Shown: piece by piece, positions 1 through 7,632 of the stretch
How positions within the stretch are numbered: position 1 is the first letter of the stretch
Layout: each line of letters starts with the position of its first letter
Source: Anaerohalosphaera lusitana
Lineage (GTDB): Bacteria > Planctomycetota > Phycisphaerae > Sedimentisphaerales > Anaerohalosphaeraceae
NCBI RefSeq assembly: GCF_002007645.1
Contig: NZ_CP019791.1
Coordinates: 1,736,001-1,800,000, forward strand
Direction of reading: 5' to 3'
Length of the DNA stretch: 64,000 nucleotides
The notes under the pieces: model-generated
What the model saw: the letters and a program-made list of their open reading frames with translations, nothing else
Told to the model about the DNA's origin: nothing
Databases searched by the model: none
Translations under genes and position numbers: made by a program

Positions 1-1
1 T

Positions 2-433
2 CGACCTGAAACTACCCTGGCAGCCTGGGGTTTGGCGTTCAAGGCCCGAACCGACGATGTCCGCGAATCACCAGCATTGAGATGTGTCAATAAATTTATC
101 GCTGCAGGTATCAAAGTCAAAGCTTATGACCCTGAGGCAATGGAAACTGCCGTGGCCGATATAGATGGCAAGGTCGAAATGGGTGAGAATGCTTATGACA
201 TACTCAACGGCTGCGATGGGCTCGTGATCATGACTGACTGGCAGGAGTTCCGCAGCCCGGCCTTCGATGACATAAAAGACAAACTCAACAAAGCGGTGAT
301 CTTTGATGGGCGAAACCTCTATGAGCCTCCCTTTGTGGCAAAGCAGGGGATCGAATATCATAGCATCGGGCGAGTTTCTGTATTTCCCCAGGGTGTCCAG
401 CAGGAAACAGACAGCCTGAGAATGAGAGCATAA
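2..433 (+). CDS. UDP-glucose 6-dehydrogenase, C-terminal part (5' end outside window)
   Basis: This is the end of a UDP-glucose/GDP-mannose dehydrogenase family protein, which oxidises UDP-glucose to UDP-glucuronate with NAD+. The frame is open from base 2. It begins inside the conserved stretch AWGLAFKARTDDVRESPA, which marks the start of the UDP-binding C-terminal domain of the family. DGRNLYEP, near residue 110 of the visible part, is the other family signature. The catalytic cysteine and Rossmann domain lie left of the window. The next gene starts 18 bp downstream and is an epimerase, and a UDP-glucuronate 4-epimerase-like gene lies at 1820-2872. The product of this enzyme is therefore probably consumed inside the same cluster. 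Family certain; substrate inferred. Confidence 0.93.
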   Translation, partial: RPETTLAAWGLAFKARTDDVRESPALRCVNKFIAAGIKVKAYDPEAMETAVADIDGKVEMGENAYDILNGCDGLVIMTDWQEFRSPAFDDIKDKLNKAVIFDGRNLYEPPFVAKQGIEYHSIGRVSVFPQGVQQETDSLRMRA

Positions 434-451
434 ACTGAAAAAAGGTTTCCT

Positions 452-1372
452 ATGAAAGTTCTAATCACCGGTGGGGCTGGGTTTATTGCCAGCCATATCG
501 TCGAGCATTTTGCCGGCAAAGCTGAGATAACCGTTTTGGACAATCTGCGATCTGGCTATCGGCGGAATCTTGAAGGGCGTGACGTGGAGTTTATTGAAGG
601 GTCGATTACCGATCGTGCGGCTGTGAAAAGAGCGGTTGCGGGGGCGGATTACGTCTTTCATCTGGCGGCGATGGTCAGCGTGCCAGAATCGATGCAGCAG
701 CCCAGTGAGTGCGTGGACATAAACGTCCATGGCCTGCTCAATGTACTTAAAGAATCTGCGGCGGCTGATGTAAAAAAGCTCGTTTTCTCCAGTTCGGCCG
801 CTATCTACGGCGATAACCCCACCGTCCCCAAACTGGAAAATATGCTGCCCGAGCCAAAGAGCCCGTATGCTATAACCAAGCTGGACGGCGAATACTACTG
901 CCGGATGTTTGCCGAAGAAGGGCGGCTGGAAACTTGCTGTCTGCGATATTTCAACGTGTTCGGACCGCGACAGGACCCCAACAGTGCATATGCTGCTGCT
1001 GCTGTGCCGATCTTTATCAGCAAGGCACTTGCTAACGAACCGATCACAATCTTTGGCGACGGCACTCAGACTCGTGATTTTATATACGTCAAGGACATAG
1101 TCGCTGCCAACATATACGCCGCTGCCAATGAAAACTGCCGAGGCGTTTACAACGTGGCATATGGCAAACGCCTCTCGATAAATGATCTCGCCGAGCGGAT
1201 CATTCGGCTGACCGGCTCAAAATCCGAGATACACTATGCCCCTGAACGCCCAGGCGATGTGAAGCATTCCCAGGCTTGCATCGACCAAATCGTCCAGGCT
1301 GGGTTTACGCCCGATTGCGATTTTGATTCGGGCCTGTTGGCAACCATTGATTACTTCAAGAACACACACTAA
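452..1372 (+). CDS. NAD-dependent sugar-nucleotide epimerase (extended SDR, GalE-like)
   Basis: A 306-residue extended short-chain dehydrogenase/reductase acting on a nucleotide sugar in the cytoplasm. The Rossmann motif GGAGFIASH sits at residues 7-15, the catalytic serine region SSSAAIYG at 113-120, and the YxxxK pair is Y139/K143. The C-terminal substrate-binding part contains RYFNVFGPRQDP and GDGTQTRDFIYV, both typical of UDP-glucose or UDP-GlcNAc 4-epimerases. An AAAGG Shine-Dalgarno at about 441-445 fixes the ATG start. It follows the UDP-glucose dehydrogenase gene by 18 bp and belongs to the same polysaccharide cluster. The exact sugar cannot be decided from sequence; UDP-glucose/galactose or UDP-GlcNAc/GalNAc are the main options. 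Confidence 0.9.
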   Translation: MKVLITGGAGFIASHIVEHFAGKAEITVLDNLRSGYRRNLEGRDVEFIEGSITDRAAVKRAVAGADYVFHLAAMVSVPESMQQPSECVDINVHGLLNVLKESAAADVKKLVFSSSAAIYGDNPTVPKLENMLPEPKSPYAITKLDGEYYCRMFAEEGRLETCCLRYFNVFGPRQDPNSAYAAAAVPIFISKALANEPITIFGDGTQTRDFIYVKDIVAANIYAAANENCRGVYNVAYGKRLSINDLAERIIRLTGSKSEIHYAPERPGDVKHSQACIDQIVQAGFTPDCDFDSGLLATIDYFKNTH

Positions 1373-1394
1373 TTTCGAAGCCGTATCAACGTTA

Positions 1395-1823
1395 ATGAAA
1401 TTCCACCCGATTAGACTCACTCTAAGCATAGCCGTTATCCTGGGCATGTTTGTGGTTACTCATATTCCGCAGGATAGAATGTCCGTCGACCTTGGTACAT
1501 TCGGTTTTGACAAGCTGCTGCATGCCGGAGCCTATTTTATCATCACGCTGTCCGTTCTGTGGTCATTTGAGGGACGGCATCGGCTATTTTTAACGACCGT
1601 GGCATGTACAGTAGCTTCGTGGGGAGCATTTGATGAGCTTACACAGCCGATGTTTGGCCGAACTACATCAGCGGGCGACTGGCTGGCCGACTGTGTGGGA
1701 GTGGGGTTGGCAGTACTGCTATATAGAGGTATTAAGATGATTTCTGACAAACAAAAACAGCAGGAAATAGATCCTTGCGAAGAATACATTGAGATTTCCG
1801 TCGAGGAGAACAAAGTTTCATGA
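1395..1823 (+). CDS. VanZ-like family membrane protein
   Basis: A 142-residue protein with VanZ-family features: an N-terminal membrane helix (about residues 7-23) ending in THIPQD, then DKLLHAGAY with a conserved histidine (H42), a helix at 43-57, and the signature DELTQ...[12 protein letters not shown] (E81, Q84, R89, D95) before the last helix. I start it at the ATG at 1395; an upstream in-frame TTG at 1323 would lie inside the preceding gene. The stop overlaps the next start as ATGA, so it is translationally coupled to the UDP-glucuronate epimerase-like gene. VanZ-like proteins often occur in exopolysaccharide loci and their biochemical role is unclear. The extra hydrophilic tail of about 30 residues is acidic. 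Confidence 0.82.
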   Translation: MKFHPIRLTLSIAVILGMFVVTHIPQDRMSVDLGTFGFDKLLHAGAYFIITLSVLWSFEGRHRLFLTTVACTVASWGAFDELTQPMFGRTTSAGDWLADCVGVGLAVLLYRGIKMISDKQKQQEIDPCEEYIEISVEENKVS

Positions 1824-2872
1824 AGATACTGATCACTGGAACCGCTGGTTTTATCGGTTATAATCTTGCTAAAAAGCTCATCGCTCGTGGTGACGAGGTC
1901 GTCGGGCTCGACAGCATAAACGATTACTATGATGTCCGGCTAAAGTACGGCAGGCTGGTGGAGACTGGTATCGCGGCGGACGAAATTGAGTACAACAAGC
2001 TCGTCACCAGCTCTACCTTTTCGAACTACAGCTTCATTCAGCTTAATCTCGAAGATCGGACCAGCCTGGAAAGGCTCTTTTCCGAGCAAAAGTTCGACCG
2101 TGTTTGCAACCTGGCCGCCCAGGCGGGTGTTCGGTACAGCCTGGAGAACCCCCATGCGTATGTTGATTCCAACATTGTCGGCTTTGTAAATATTCTCGAA
2201 GCTTGCAGACACAACGAAATCGAGCACCTGGCGTATGCGAGCAGCTCAAGCGTCTACGGCCTTAACGAACAGATGCCGTTTTCGACCAGCGACAATATCG
2301 ATCACCCCGTCAGTCTGTACGCTGCCAGCAAGAAGTCGAACGAACTCATGGCTCACACGTACAGCCATCTTTTCGGCCTGCCCACAACCGGTCTGCGGTT
2401 CTTCACCGTCTACGGTCCGTGGGGTCGACCCGATATGGCACTGTTTCTGTTCACCAAGGCGATACTCGAAGGCAGGCCCATCGACGTGTTCAACCATGGC
2501 AATATGAAACGCGATTTCACCTACATCGATGACATCGTCGAAGGCGTTACCCGCGTGATCGACAATCCGCCGGCCGGCAATCCTGACTGGTCAGGCAGCA
2601 ACCCCGATCCCTCCACATCGCGAGCACCTTACAAAGTGTACAACATAGGCAACAGCTCCCCAGTGCAGCTTATGGATTTCATAGAAGCCATCGAAAAGGC
2701 ATTAGGCACAAAGGCGGAAAAGAACATGCTGCCGATACAGCCAGGCGATGTTCCAGCAACCTGGGCGAACGTTGATGATCTCGTTCAGAATCTGGGGTAC
2801 CGACCAAACACGCCGATACAGGAAGGCATAGATCAATTCGTTAAGTGGTACCGATGGTTTTACAAGTTATGA
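1820..2872 (+). CDS. UDP-glucuronate 4-epimerase-like SDR protein
   Basis: A 350-residue extended SDR enzyme that probably converts UDP-glucuronate to UDP-galacturonate. Visible signs are the Rossmann motif GTAGFIG (7-13), the segment [12 protein letters not shown] (35-46) characteristic of the CapI/LpsL branch, the SSSSVYG serine motif, Y167/K171 as YxxxK, and [15 protein letters not shown], which is almost diagnostic for UDP-glucuronate epimerases. Its start overlaps the stop of the VanZ-like gene. Together with the UDP-glucose dehydrogenase at the left edge it makes a plausible two-step route from UDP-glucose to UDP-galacturonate for an acidic exopolysaccharide. A strong hairpin ends the unit about 145 bp downstream. 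Confidence 0.9.
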   Translation: MKILITGTAGFIGYNLAKKLIARGDEVVGLDSINDYYDVRLKYGRLVETGIAADEIEYNKLVTSSTFSNYSFIQLNLEDRTSLERLFSEQKFDRVCNLAAQAGVRYSLENPHAYVDSNIVGFVNILEACRHNEIEHLAYASSSSVYGLNEQMPFSTSDNIDHPVSLYAASKKSNELMAHTYSHLFGLPTTGLRFFTVYGPWGRPDMALFLFTKAILEGRPIDVFNHGNMKRDFTYIDDIVEGVTRVIDNPPAGNPDWSGSNPDPSTSRAPYKVYNIGNSSPVQLMDFIEAIEKALGTKAEKNMLPIQPGDVPATWANVDDLVQNLGYRPNTPIQEGIDQFVKWYRWFYKL

Positions 2873-3017
2873 CAGCAAAGGCAGAGAAGTGAGTGGAGTT
2901 GCCTGTGCAGTTCGTACAAGTAGACAACTAATACATTCTGATATTGCATCGCCAGGTTGGGTCGGCCTTTCTGAGGTTCAACCGAGCCCAGCCACATCCC
3001 CGGCGATGCTTGTAGTG

Positions 3018-3045
3018 GAGGGCTTCGATTCAGGTCGAAGCCCTC
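3018..3045 (+). terminator. Hairpin terminator candidate after the nucleotide-sugar cluster
   Basis: A perfect 11-bp inverted repeat (GAGGGCTTCGA at 3018-3028, TCGAAGCCCTC at 3035-3045) with a 6-nt loop. The downstream run is T-rich but not a clean U-tract. It is the only strong hairpin directly after the epimerase genes and most simply serves as their transcription end. Confidence 0.6.
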
Positions 3046-3461
3046 ATTCTATTTCGGCACTATTGGCGCATAGCTTAATAAATAGACATTTAAATGCGGT
3101 TAGATGGATAATAGAGCCAAGTAGAATATCCCCACCAAGCTGATACGAGAGGTTGATCTACCCGGCGGGGATATTGCGGAGCGGAATTGTATTTGGTGAT
3201 AATTATAGCAAGATGGGGGTGCTTGACAAAGGATTTGCACTTAAAATCAGAGTTTGGCGGATAAAAAACAGTGCAAATACGGGGTTCTATTGTGATGCTG
3301 AAATCACGGGGAGTCAAGAGTCCGCGTGATATTTACAAACGGCCGTACGAATTTCAGACGCGTGCCAAGAATCTAAGACAACTCCCTCTTAATCTATTGT
3401 CCAGTTTTTAAGGACATGGTCATAACCACAGCAACGAATAAAGCCTTCTCGATCAAATCGT
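3046..3461. other. Gene-free stretch with one long-loop inverted repeat
   Basis: No convincing coding region. The only structure I see is AATATCCCC at 3125-3133 pairing with GGGGATATT at 3167-3175, a perfect 9-bp repeat with a 33-nt loop. The segment is AT-rich and separates the polysaccharide cluster from the convergent PEP-CTERM gene. Confidence 0.5.
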
Positions 3462-4202
3462 CTAGGACCTACGTCTGAGTCTCATAAGACCCATTCCGAA
3501 CGCTGCGAGCATAAGGCTGGTTGGTTCGGGAATGACAGTCGTGTCTGGAACTAAGATATGAGAATTCAAGCTTCCACTGCTAGGGGGCGTTATAGGGTCG
3601 TAATCAATAAGGCCCTCATCCGTCATACTAATGTTCCAGGCCGAGTTAAATAAGGCATCCTGACCTTGGCCGGAATACTTTCCGTTCTTTGCATAAAAGT
3701 CACCCCAAACCGGGTTTCGGCGACTGTAAAAGCTCAGCCTGAACTCATGTCCCAAATCTGAAATGTCCGAGTCGTCGGTTTCAAACTTTATGGCCGCCGG
3801 ACCCACCCCGTCAGTGTTGCTGGTTGCATTGTAGTCGACGAATTCGGTGGTTATATTACCCACTGCCTCTCCGTCGACCCAGTATTGAAAGTCTGCAAAG
3901 TCTATGCCAGAGGACTCTACCGATCTTTCAAGGGTAAGATGGCTGATAGCGCTTTGACCTTCATTTTGAACAGTTATATTGAAGGTGTATTCATACTTCC
4001 ACCAGCCAGCAATGCCCGAGTCACTCGAATCGCGAGTGACGGTCCAGTCCATTGTAGCTGAATCCCAAGAACCTAAGGTTTCGATGCCACCAGGCGTGCT
4101 CAGGGATCCAGTGTATTCGACTATGTCAGCTTTGCAGAATCCGCAAACGGCTACCAGGACAGCGCACACCGATTGCAGCAACTTAGTTTTTGAAAACAGC
4201 AT
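3462..4202 (-). CDS. PEP-CTERM sorting domain protein
   Basis: A 246-residue secreted protein. The N-terminus is a classical signal peptide (MLFSKTKLLQS followed by a hydrophobic core and an alanine cleavage site near residue 25). The C-terminus is a PEP-CTERM tripartite signal: VIPEPTS, a hydrophobic helix, then RLRRRS. Such proteins are exported, recognised by an exosortase, and processed or anchored at the cell surface, usually with exopolysaccharide. The middle is beta-rich and acidic with no recognised catalytic motif. I chose the ATG at 4202, preceded by GAGGG, over the upstream in-frame start at 4283, because the extra residues would precede the signal peptide. No exosortase is visible in this window. 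Confidence 0.85.
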   Translation of the reverse strand: MLFSKTKLLQSVCAVLVAVCGFCKADIVEYTGSLSTPGGIETLGSWDSATMDWTVTRDSSDSGIAGWWKYEYTFNITVQNEGQSAISHLTLERSVESSGIDFADFQYWVDGEAVGNITTEFVDYNATSNTDGVGPAAIKFETDDSDISDLGHEFRLSFYSRRNPVWGDFYAKNGKYSGQGQDALFNSAWNISMTDEGLIDYDPITPPSSGSLNSHILVPDTTVIPEPTSLMLAAFGMGLMRLRRRS

Positions 4203-4604
4203 TTCATCAGCCCTCACTAAAGAATAATTAGAATATATTTTAACAAAAGCTGCATTCTTTTTCAAGAGTTTTACACGTGACAAGATGTGAAACCGTGGAA
4301 ATACGGGCGCCAGCGAGTGCTACTGAAAAGCCTGGAGATGCTTGTCGCAGGTAGAGGAATGCGCAAATGAATTGTTCGCTAAATGGGGTTTAGTCTCAAC
4401 ACCTGCTCAAGCCCCTCAAAAAAGTGCATTTGTAATTCATGTATTGTTCATAACAGGTTATTTGCCGAAACCTAATAATCTAGCGGTACCTGAAGTCTGT
4501 TCAGCGACAATAGTATCTCAGGTTGGCGCCAATTAAACTTTACGTATAGTTGAAGTCTTTAATATTCCGCCGCAATTCTACGGGTGTTAACCCGTGGTTG
4601 TTAA
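4203..4604. other. Gene-free stretch
   Basis: About 400 bp upstream of the PEP-CTERM gene with no supported coding region. It presumably holds that gene's promoter (the part next to 4203-4260 is AT-rich). The right half may be decayed sequence belonging to the DUF6900-like remnant that follows. Confidence 0.4.
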
Positions 4605-4748
4605 CTTCAAAAATGTGCGAAACTTATCGTATGTTATCCGCTTGAAACCCGCAACTGGGACACCCACGATTTTCATGAACACGCAGTCTGGAGCATCAAA
4701 GAGGCACTCGAAAAAGCATATCAGGCCGGAAAGGAATCATGCGTATAA
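4605..4748 (+). pseudogene. C-terminal remnant of a DUF6900-like protein
   Basis: The frame after the stop at 4602-4604 encodes about 47 residues with no start codon. They include LETRNWDTHDF, then HEHAVWSIKEALEKAYQAG, and end at TAA 4746-4748. From memory this matches the DUF6900 pattern LETRN...DFHE.AVW...AL..AY.AG, a short-protein family found mainly on plasmids and integrative elements. Upstream sequence in this frame is blocked by stops, so the gene appears truncated. It ends 4 bp before the convergent stop of the DUF6933 gene. The coding pattern is clear; the family name is recalled, not searched. Confidence 0.6.
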
Positions 4749-4752
4749 GCCT

Positions 4753-5250
4753 TTAAGGTCGAAGCAATTCAGCCACCAATTCAGTTGAACGCTTGTAGCC
4801 ATTGGCTTTCAATGGTATTTGCGAAAGGGTCTCAAACATCGCCGGACTATCCACATCAATGCCATGGTAATCAGATGAGAATTTTGTCTGTGCTATAATA
4901 TCGTTCATTGAACCAATAATGCTTCGGTTAGACGTTTTTGCGAATACTACTTCATCCATCTCCATAAGCTCTGGCATAAATCTTTCTTCCGGCAACTGGA
5001 GAAGAAGAAATGCTTTGAACAGCCGTTGCTTGAAAAGTTCAAGAATATCCCTGCTTGTCTTCAATCCCTTAACTGAAATCACAATTGGAAGCAATGTGCG
5101 TTCATTTACAAAGATCATATACTTGCGTCTGGATGCGGTGAATTCATTACAATACCAGTTCCCGAAGCGGGTAGTTGGCTCGGACAAGGCATCAGCCGGT
5201 TTAACCTTCAGGCGATCCTGTGCCTTTTTTGTGCAGTGCAAAATGAACAT
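4753..5250 (-). CDS. DUF6933 family protein, third gene of the AbiE operon
   Basis: A 165-residue cytoplasmic protein. The N-terminus MFILHCTKKAQDRLKVKPAD, the central SRRKYMIFVNERT and the segment FAKTSNRSIIGSMNDI fit my memory of the DUF6933 family, which has no assigned function. The start has a good Shine-Dalgarno (AAGAGG about 5 nt upstream) and lies 15 bp after the stop of the AbiEii toxin gene on the same strand, so the three genes are very probably one transcript. Its placement suggests an accessory part of the toxin-antitoxin module, such as an extra neutraliser, a regulator, or passenger cargo. That role is inference from position only. Confidence 0.75.
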   Translation of the reverse strand: MFILHCTKKAQDRLKVKPADALSEPTTRFGNWYCNEFTASRRKYMIFVNERTLLPIVISVKGLKTSRDILELFKQRLFKAFLLLQLPEERFMPELMEMDEVVFAKTSNRSIIGSMNDIIAQTKFSSDYHGIDVDSPAMFETLSQIPLKANGYKRSTELVAELLRP

Positions 5251-5265
5251 GGAGCCTCTTTATAA

Positions 5266-6132
5266 TTATTCTTTCTTGTTCTGCAATTGCAGAACAATCG
5301 GCCATAATTGCTGTTGTATGCTGCCAACGATCTGGCTGAATGACAGCTCACAGTCGGTAAGCAAACTTCGTTTCAGAAAAGCTTTCCACTGTATTTCTTT
5401 GTTGCCGTCATTGATGAAATCGTCCGTGAACACCAAAGGCAACTCCGTTGGTATCGGGGTCTTTCGTCTCTGGAAGGTGGATTGAATCGCATCGGCAAGT
5501 TGGGTCTCATCAATACCCATGTGATGAAGGATGATATATACATCATAGAAATCCTTTAGACGGCTGTTCATCAAGCCCAGCACAATCATGGCGTTAAACT
5601 TTTCGGCAACTACCGTGGCGGGATGATAGGCACGAATGCGAGGAGCCGGAAAATCAAGTATGGTTGGATAATCAATGATTGCCGGAGCGGGCTTTATAGC
5701 ATCCCCAAAGCCTACATCAATCTGAAGTGCAATTCGGGCATTGCCAAGATACCCAATCAATCGAACCCGAACACCGTGATAATCCTGATCATCCCGAATG
5801 TCATCGGTAACGATTGACTTGGGGTCAAATCGAAGTCCGTCATCGACCACTTCGGCCATGCAGGCGTCGGTGAATACTTTTTTCAATCGTTCATGATCCA
5901 GTTCGCCGAATCCAAGCAGATCGACATCTCTGGTTGGCCTGCCCGGAACATTTCGCCAAAGCGCAAAAAGCATAGCTCCCTTGAGGACAAACATTCCATC
6001 ATTTTTTGAGGCGACTATTCGATACAATAGCCGTTCCAGCCCATAACGTATTAACAGGTGATTGAACTGTTCGCCCGTCTTGTCACGAATATTTAGAAGC
6101 TTTTGGTGGACAGATTGTGTGATTCCGTTCAT
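5266..6132 (-). CDS. abiEii: AbiEii/AbiGii-type nucleotidyltransferase toxin (type IV toxin-antitoxin)
   Basis: A 288-residue protein of the AbiEii/AbiGii family, whose members are nucleotidyltransferase-fold toxins of abortive-infection modules. The N-terminal core shows KGAMLFALW (51-59), equivalent to the GS motif region, followed by RPTRDVDLLG with the metal-binding pair D69 and D71. A second conserved block, SRLKDFYDVY (around residue 210), matches the family's downstream catalytic motif. The start overlaps the antitoxin stop as ATGA (6129-6132), the usual arrangement for this pair. No frameshift or missing motif is seen, so the toxin looks intact. In known systems the toxin causes reversible growth arrest on phage infection; that role is assumed here. 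Confidence 0.9.
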   Translation of the reverse strand: MNGITQSVHQKLLNIRDKTGEQFNHLLIRYGLERLLYRIVASKNDGMFVLKGAMLFALWRNVPGRPTRDVDLLGFGELDHERLKKVFTDACMAEVVDDGLRFDPKSIVTDDIRDDQDYHGVRVRLIGYLGNARIALQIDVGFGDAIKPAPAIIDYPTILDFPAPRIRAYHPATVVAEKFNAMIVLGLMNSRLKDFYDVYIILHHMGIDETQLADAIQSTFQRRKTPIPTELPLVFTDDFINDGNKEIQWKAFLKRSLLTDCELSFSQIVGSIQQQLWPIVLQLQNKKE

Positions 6133-6725
6133 CGTACAATCTCCAAATAGGGCCGCATTACATTGAGCATGCGACAGATTTTGGCGTAGCGGTAGATTTC
6201 ATCGACGTTCGCTTTGCCTTGAGCCAGAGACTCTTTCAGTGCTTCACGGGCAACATCAATGCCGATCTTATTGCGGAATTTGAAGCAGTCCACAACTGTC
6301 TTGGCTGGAGAATAGACTCGTACCGTTACACCTTGCATTTGATGCTCTTCAATCCCGCAGGCGAAATGTGTCTCACTGACATAAACAATGCGAAGTGGAT
6401 TGTCTTTATATTTTGGGACGGTTTGGTTTCGCTTTATAGCTATCCACACCTCCACAGGCATTTGGGTCGTTATTTCATGAAATTGCAAAGCTGAAAGCAG
6501 ACAAATAACACCATGCGGTATAGCCAAAGAAACCGATTGAAATGTTTCATTGTCGGCAATGCGACCAGCAGGCACATAAATTCCTCTTGCTATTCTTCGC
6601 AAAATACCACGACTTGCCAGATAAGCCAGGCTTGTTCGGCTCGCACCTATGTCCACAAGGTCAGCGGAAGTTATCCGCCCCTTTTGGTTTGCAATATCAA
6701 TGATTTTTTTGGTCATTTCTTTCAT
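6129..6725 (-). CDS. abiEi: AbiEi-type antitoxin / transcriptional repressor
   Basis: A 198-residue protein with an N-terminal winged helix-turn-helix (about residues 1-55: KGRITSADLVDIGASRTSLAYLA, then a GILRRIARGIYVPAG wing) and the AbiEi C-terminal domain (IPHGVICLLSALQFHE, then VRVYSPAKTVVDCFKFRNKIG and ALKESLAQGKANVDEI). In characterised AbiE systems the antitoxin represses its own promoter and protects against AbiEii without stable binding, hence type IV. It is the first gene of the operon, behind a consensus-like promoter at 6761-6788. A second ATG three codons in is possible, but I keep 6725. Confidence 0.9.
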   Translation of the reverse strand: MKEMTKKIIDIANQKGRITSADLVDIGASRTSLAYLASRGILRRIARGIYVPAGRIADNETFQSVSLAIPHGVICLLSALQFHEITTQMPVEVWIAIKRNQTVPKYKDNPLRIVYVSETHFACGIEEHQMQGVTVRVYSPAKTVVDCFKFRNKIGIDVAREALKESLAQGKANVDEIYRYAKICRMLNVMRPYLEIVR

Positions 6726-6760
6726 AAGGATACTATTCTAAGTCAACAAACTCTCCTCAC

Positions 6761-6788
6761 ATAATAATAACTGCGGGTAGTTTGTCAA
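6761..6788 (-). promoter_or_regulatory. Sigma-70-type promoter of the abiEi-abiEii-DUF6933 operon
   Basis: On the minus strand, TTGACA (6783-6788) and TATTAT (6761-6766) are separated by 16 bp. That is a perfect -35 and a 5-of-6 -10 element, placed 36 bp before the antitoxin start. A repressor site would be expected nearby, because AbiEi proteins are autoregulatory. Confidence 0.65.
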
Positions 6789-7047
6789 GTTCTTTTAAGT
6801 GTTATCGTCTAAAATGACCACAAACCATAGATTTTGCAGAGATTACCCGAGCAAATAACGCAATTTTGCAGAAATAGTCCAATATGACTACTTTTGTGAA
6901 ATATCAGCAAAATTCTCATCTGTAAACGCCGGAGTATAAGTGTGGCGATTGAGTTAATAATATATCCCGCCCGGTGCGGGATGTCCAATTTCCGACAAAG
7001 TCATCCTATTTCCTTGGCCGACTTGGCGGTGACGAAAATTAAATGCC
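6789..7047. other. Gene-free AT-rich stretch with a short direct repeat and a hairpin
   Basis: Upstream of the abiE promoter. It contains two copies of ATTTTGCAGA (6831-6840 and 6863-6872, 32 bp apart), a possible binding site pair, and a perfect 7-bp hairpin (ATCCCGC 6964-6970, GCGGGAT 6976-6982). No coding region is supported. Confidence 0.45.
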
Positions 7048-7235
7048 TTACTCTTCTTTAATATATGGCTCGATCAAAGTCATTATGGTTTCGCGTATAT
7101 GATCGGGCAGTATTTCCCATAACGCGAATGGGCAGGAACCCATTCGCGTTTGCAGTTTTACGCAGGTCTTATTGCATCGAATCGACTGTAAGCAGTGCCC
7201 ATATTTGCTTTTCTGAAAAGTTGTAAGTTCCGCTT
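7048..7235 (-). pseudogene. Possible C-terminal remnant of an integrase-associated small ORF
   Basis: The minus-strand frame ending at 7048 encodes ALWEILPDHIRETIMTLI followed by a short acidic tail. This resembles a pattern (W..LP..IR..I..L) I recall at the C-termini of short proteins next to tyrosine integrases in bacterial islands. The frame runs on into the tRNA-Tyr fragment, so its 5' part cannot be the original gene. I read it as a decayed piece, with low confidence. A perfect 12-bp hairpin (7121-7150) lies inside it. Confidence 0.3.
7121..7150. repeat. Perfect 12-bp inverted repeat
   Basis: AACGCGAATGGG at 7121-7132 pairs completely with CCCATTCGCGTT at 7139-7150 across a 6-nt loop. 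It could be a terminator for either strand (no clean T-tract), a recombinase or relaxase site, or a REP-like palindrome. It lies about 100 bp from the truncated tRNA. Confidence 0.6.
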
Positions 7236-7251
7236 TAACAATGTCTTGCGC

Positions 7252-7317
7252 GCTAAAGGGGGTGGGCTGTAAACCCATTGGCGAGAGCCTTCGCTGGTTC
7301 GAATCCAGCCCGGCCCA
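7252..7317 (+). pseudogene. Truncated tRNA-Tyr(GTA), 3' portion; probable attachment-site copy
   Basis: The sequence keeps a tRNA-Tyr from the end of the D-arm onward. It has GCTAAAGGG (7252-7260), an anticodon stem at 7262-7266/7274-7278 around the loop CTGTAAA with anticodon GTA at 7269-7271, and a class II variable arm GGC-GAGA-GCC (7280-7289). The T-arm is GCTGG-TTCGAAT-CCAGC (7293-7309), followed by the acceptor strand CCGGCCC and discriminator A (7310-7317). The matching 5' acceptor strand (GGGCCGG) and D-stem CCC are absent from the 60 bp upstream, so the gene is not functional. A 3'-only tRNA copy is the typical product of integration into a tRNA gene. Confidence 0.8.
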
Positions 7318-7632
7318 GTTTTATACTTCTATTTTTCCTTTCAATAATTTGCGTCTGCCGATTTTTTGCGACCTTAATCCGTTCGGGGATCAAGCGAACT
7401 GTTATTTGACCATCAGTTTTCAGCGAGCCGAGGGAGCCATTGCAAATCGGTTGACTGTGATCATCAGTGCGTTAAATCAGCGATGCTGCTGTCAAACGCG
7501 CAATGCCGGTTCTAGATATTCCTTCGCCATACCTTTAAAAAGAAGTGGTTGATTATTGGCCCTTCTTGGCTTTTAATTGTAATCACAGGTGTAGCGTGAA
7601 CTTGATCGGGGTTTGGATCGGAAGGTGTGAAC
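7318..7632. other. Gene-free stretch before the DUF5107 gene
   Basis: About 315 bp between the tRNA fragment and the start of the DUF5107/TPR gene. I see no coding region or strong hairpin. It should contain that gene's promoter, but no clear -35/-10 pair stands out. Confidence 0.4.

Noticed and set aside
4342-4536. 64-codon plus-strand frame in the gene-free stretch before the DUF6900-like remnant
   Set aside because: No Shine-Dalgarno, no recognisable domain, and composition like the surrounding non-coding DNA.
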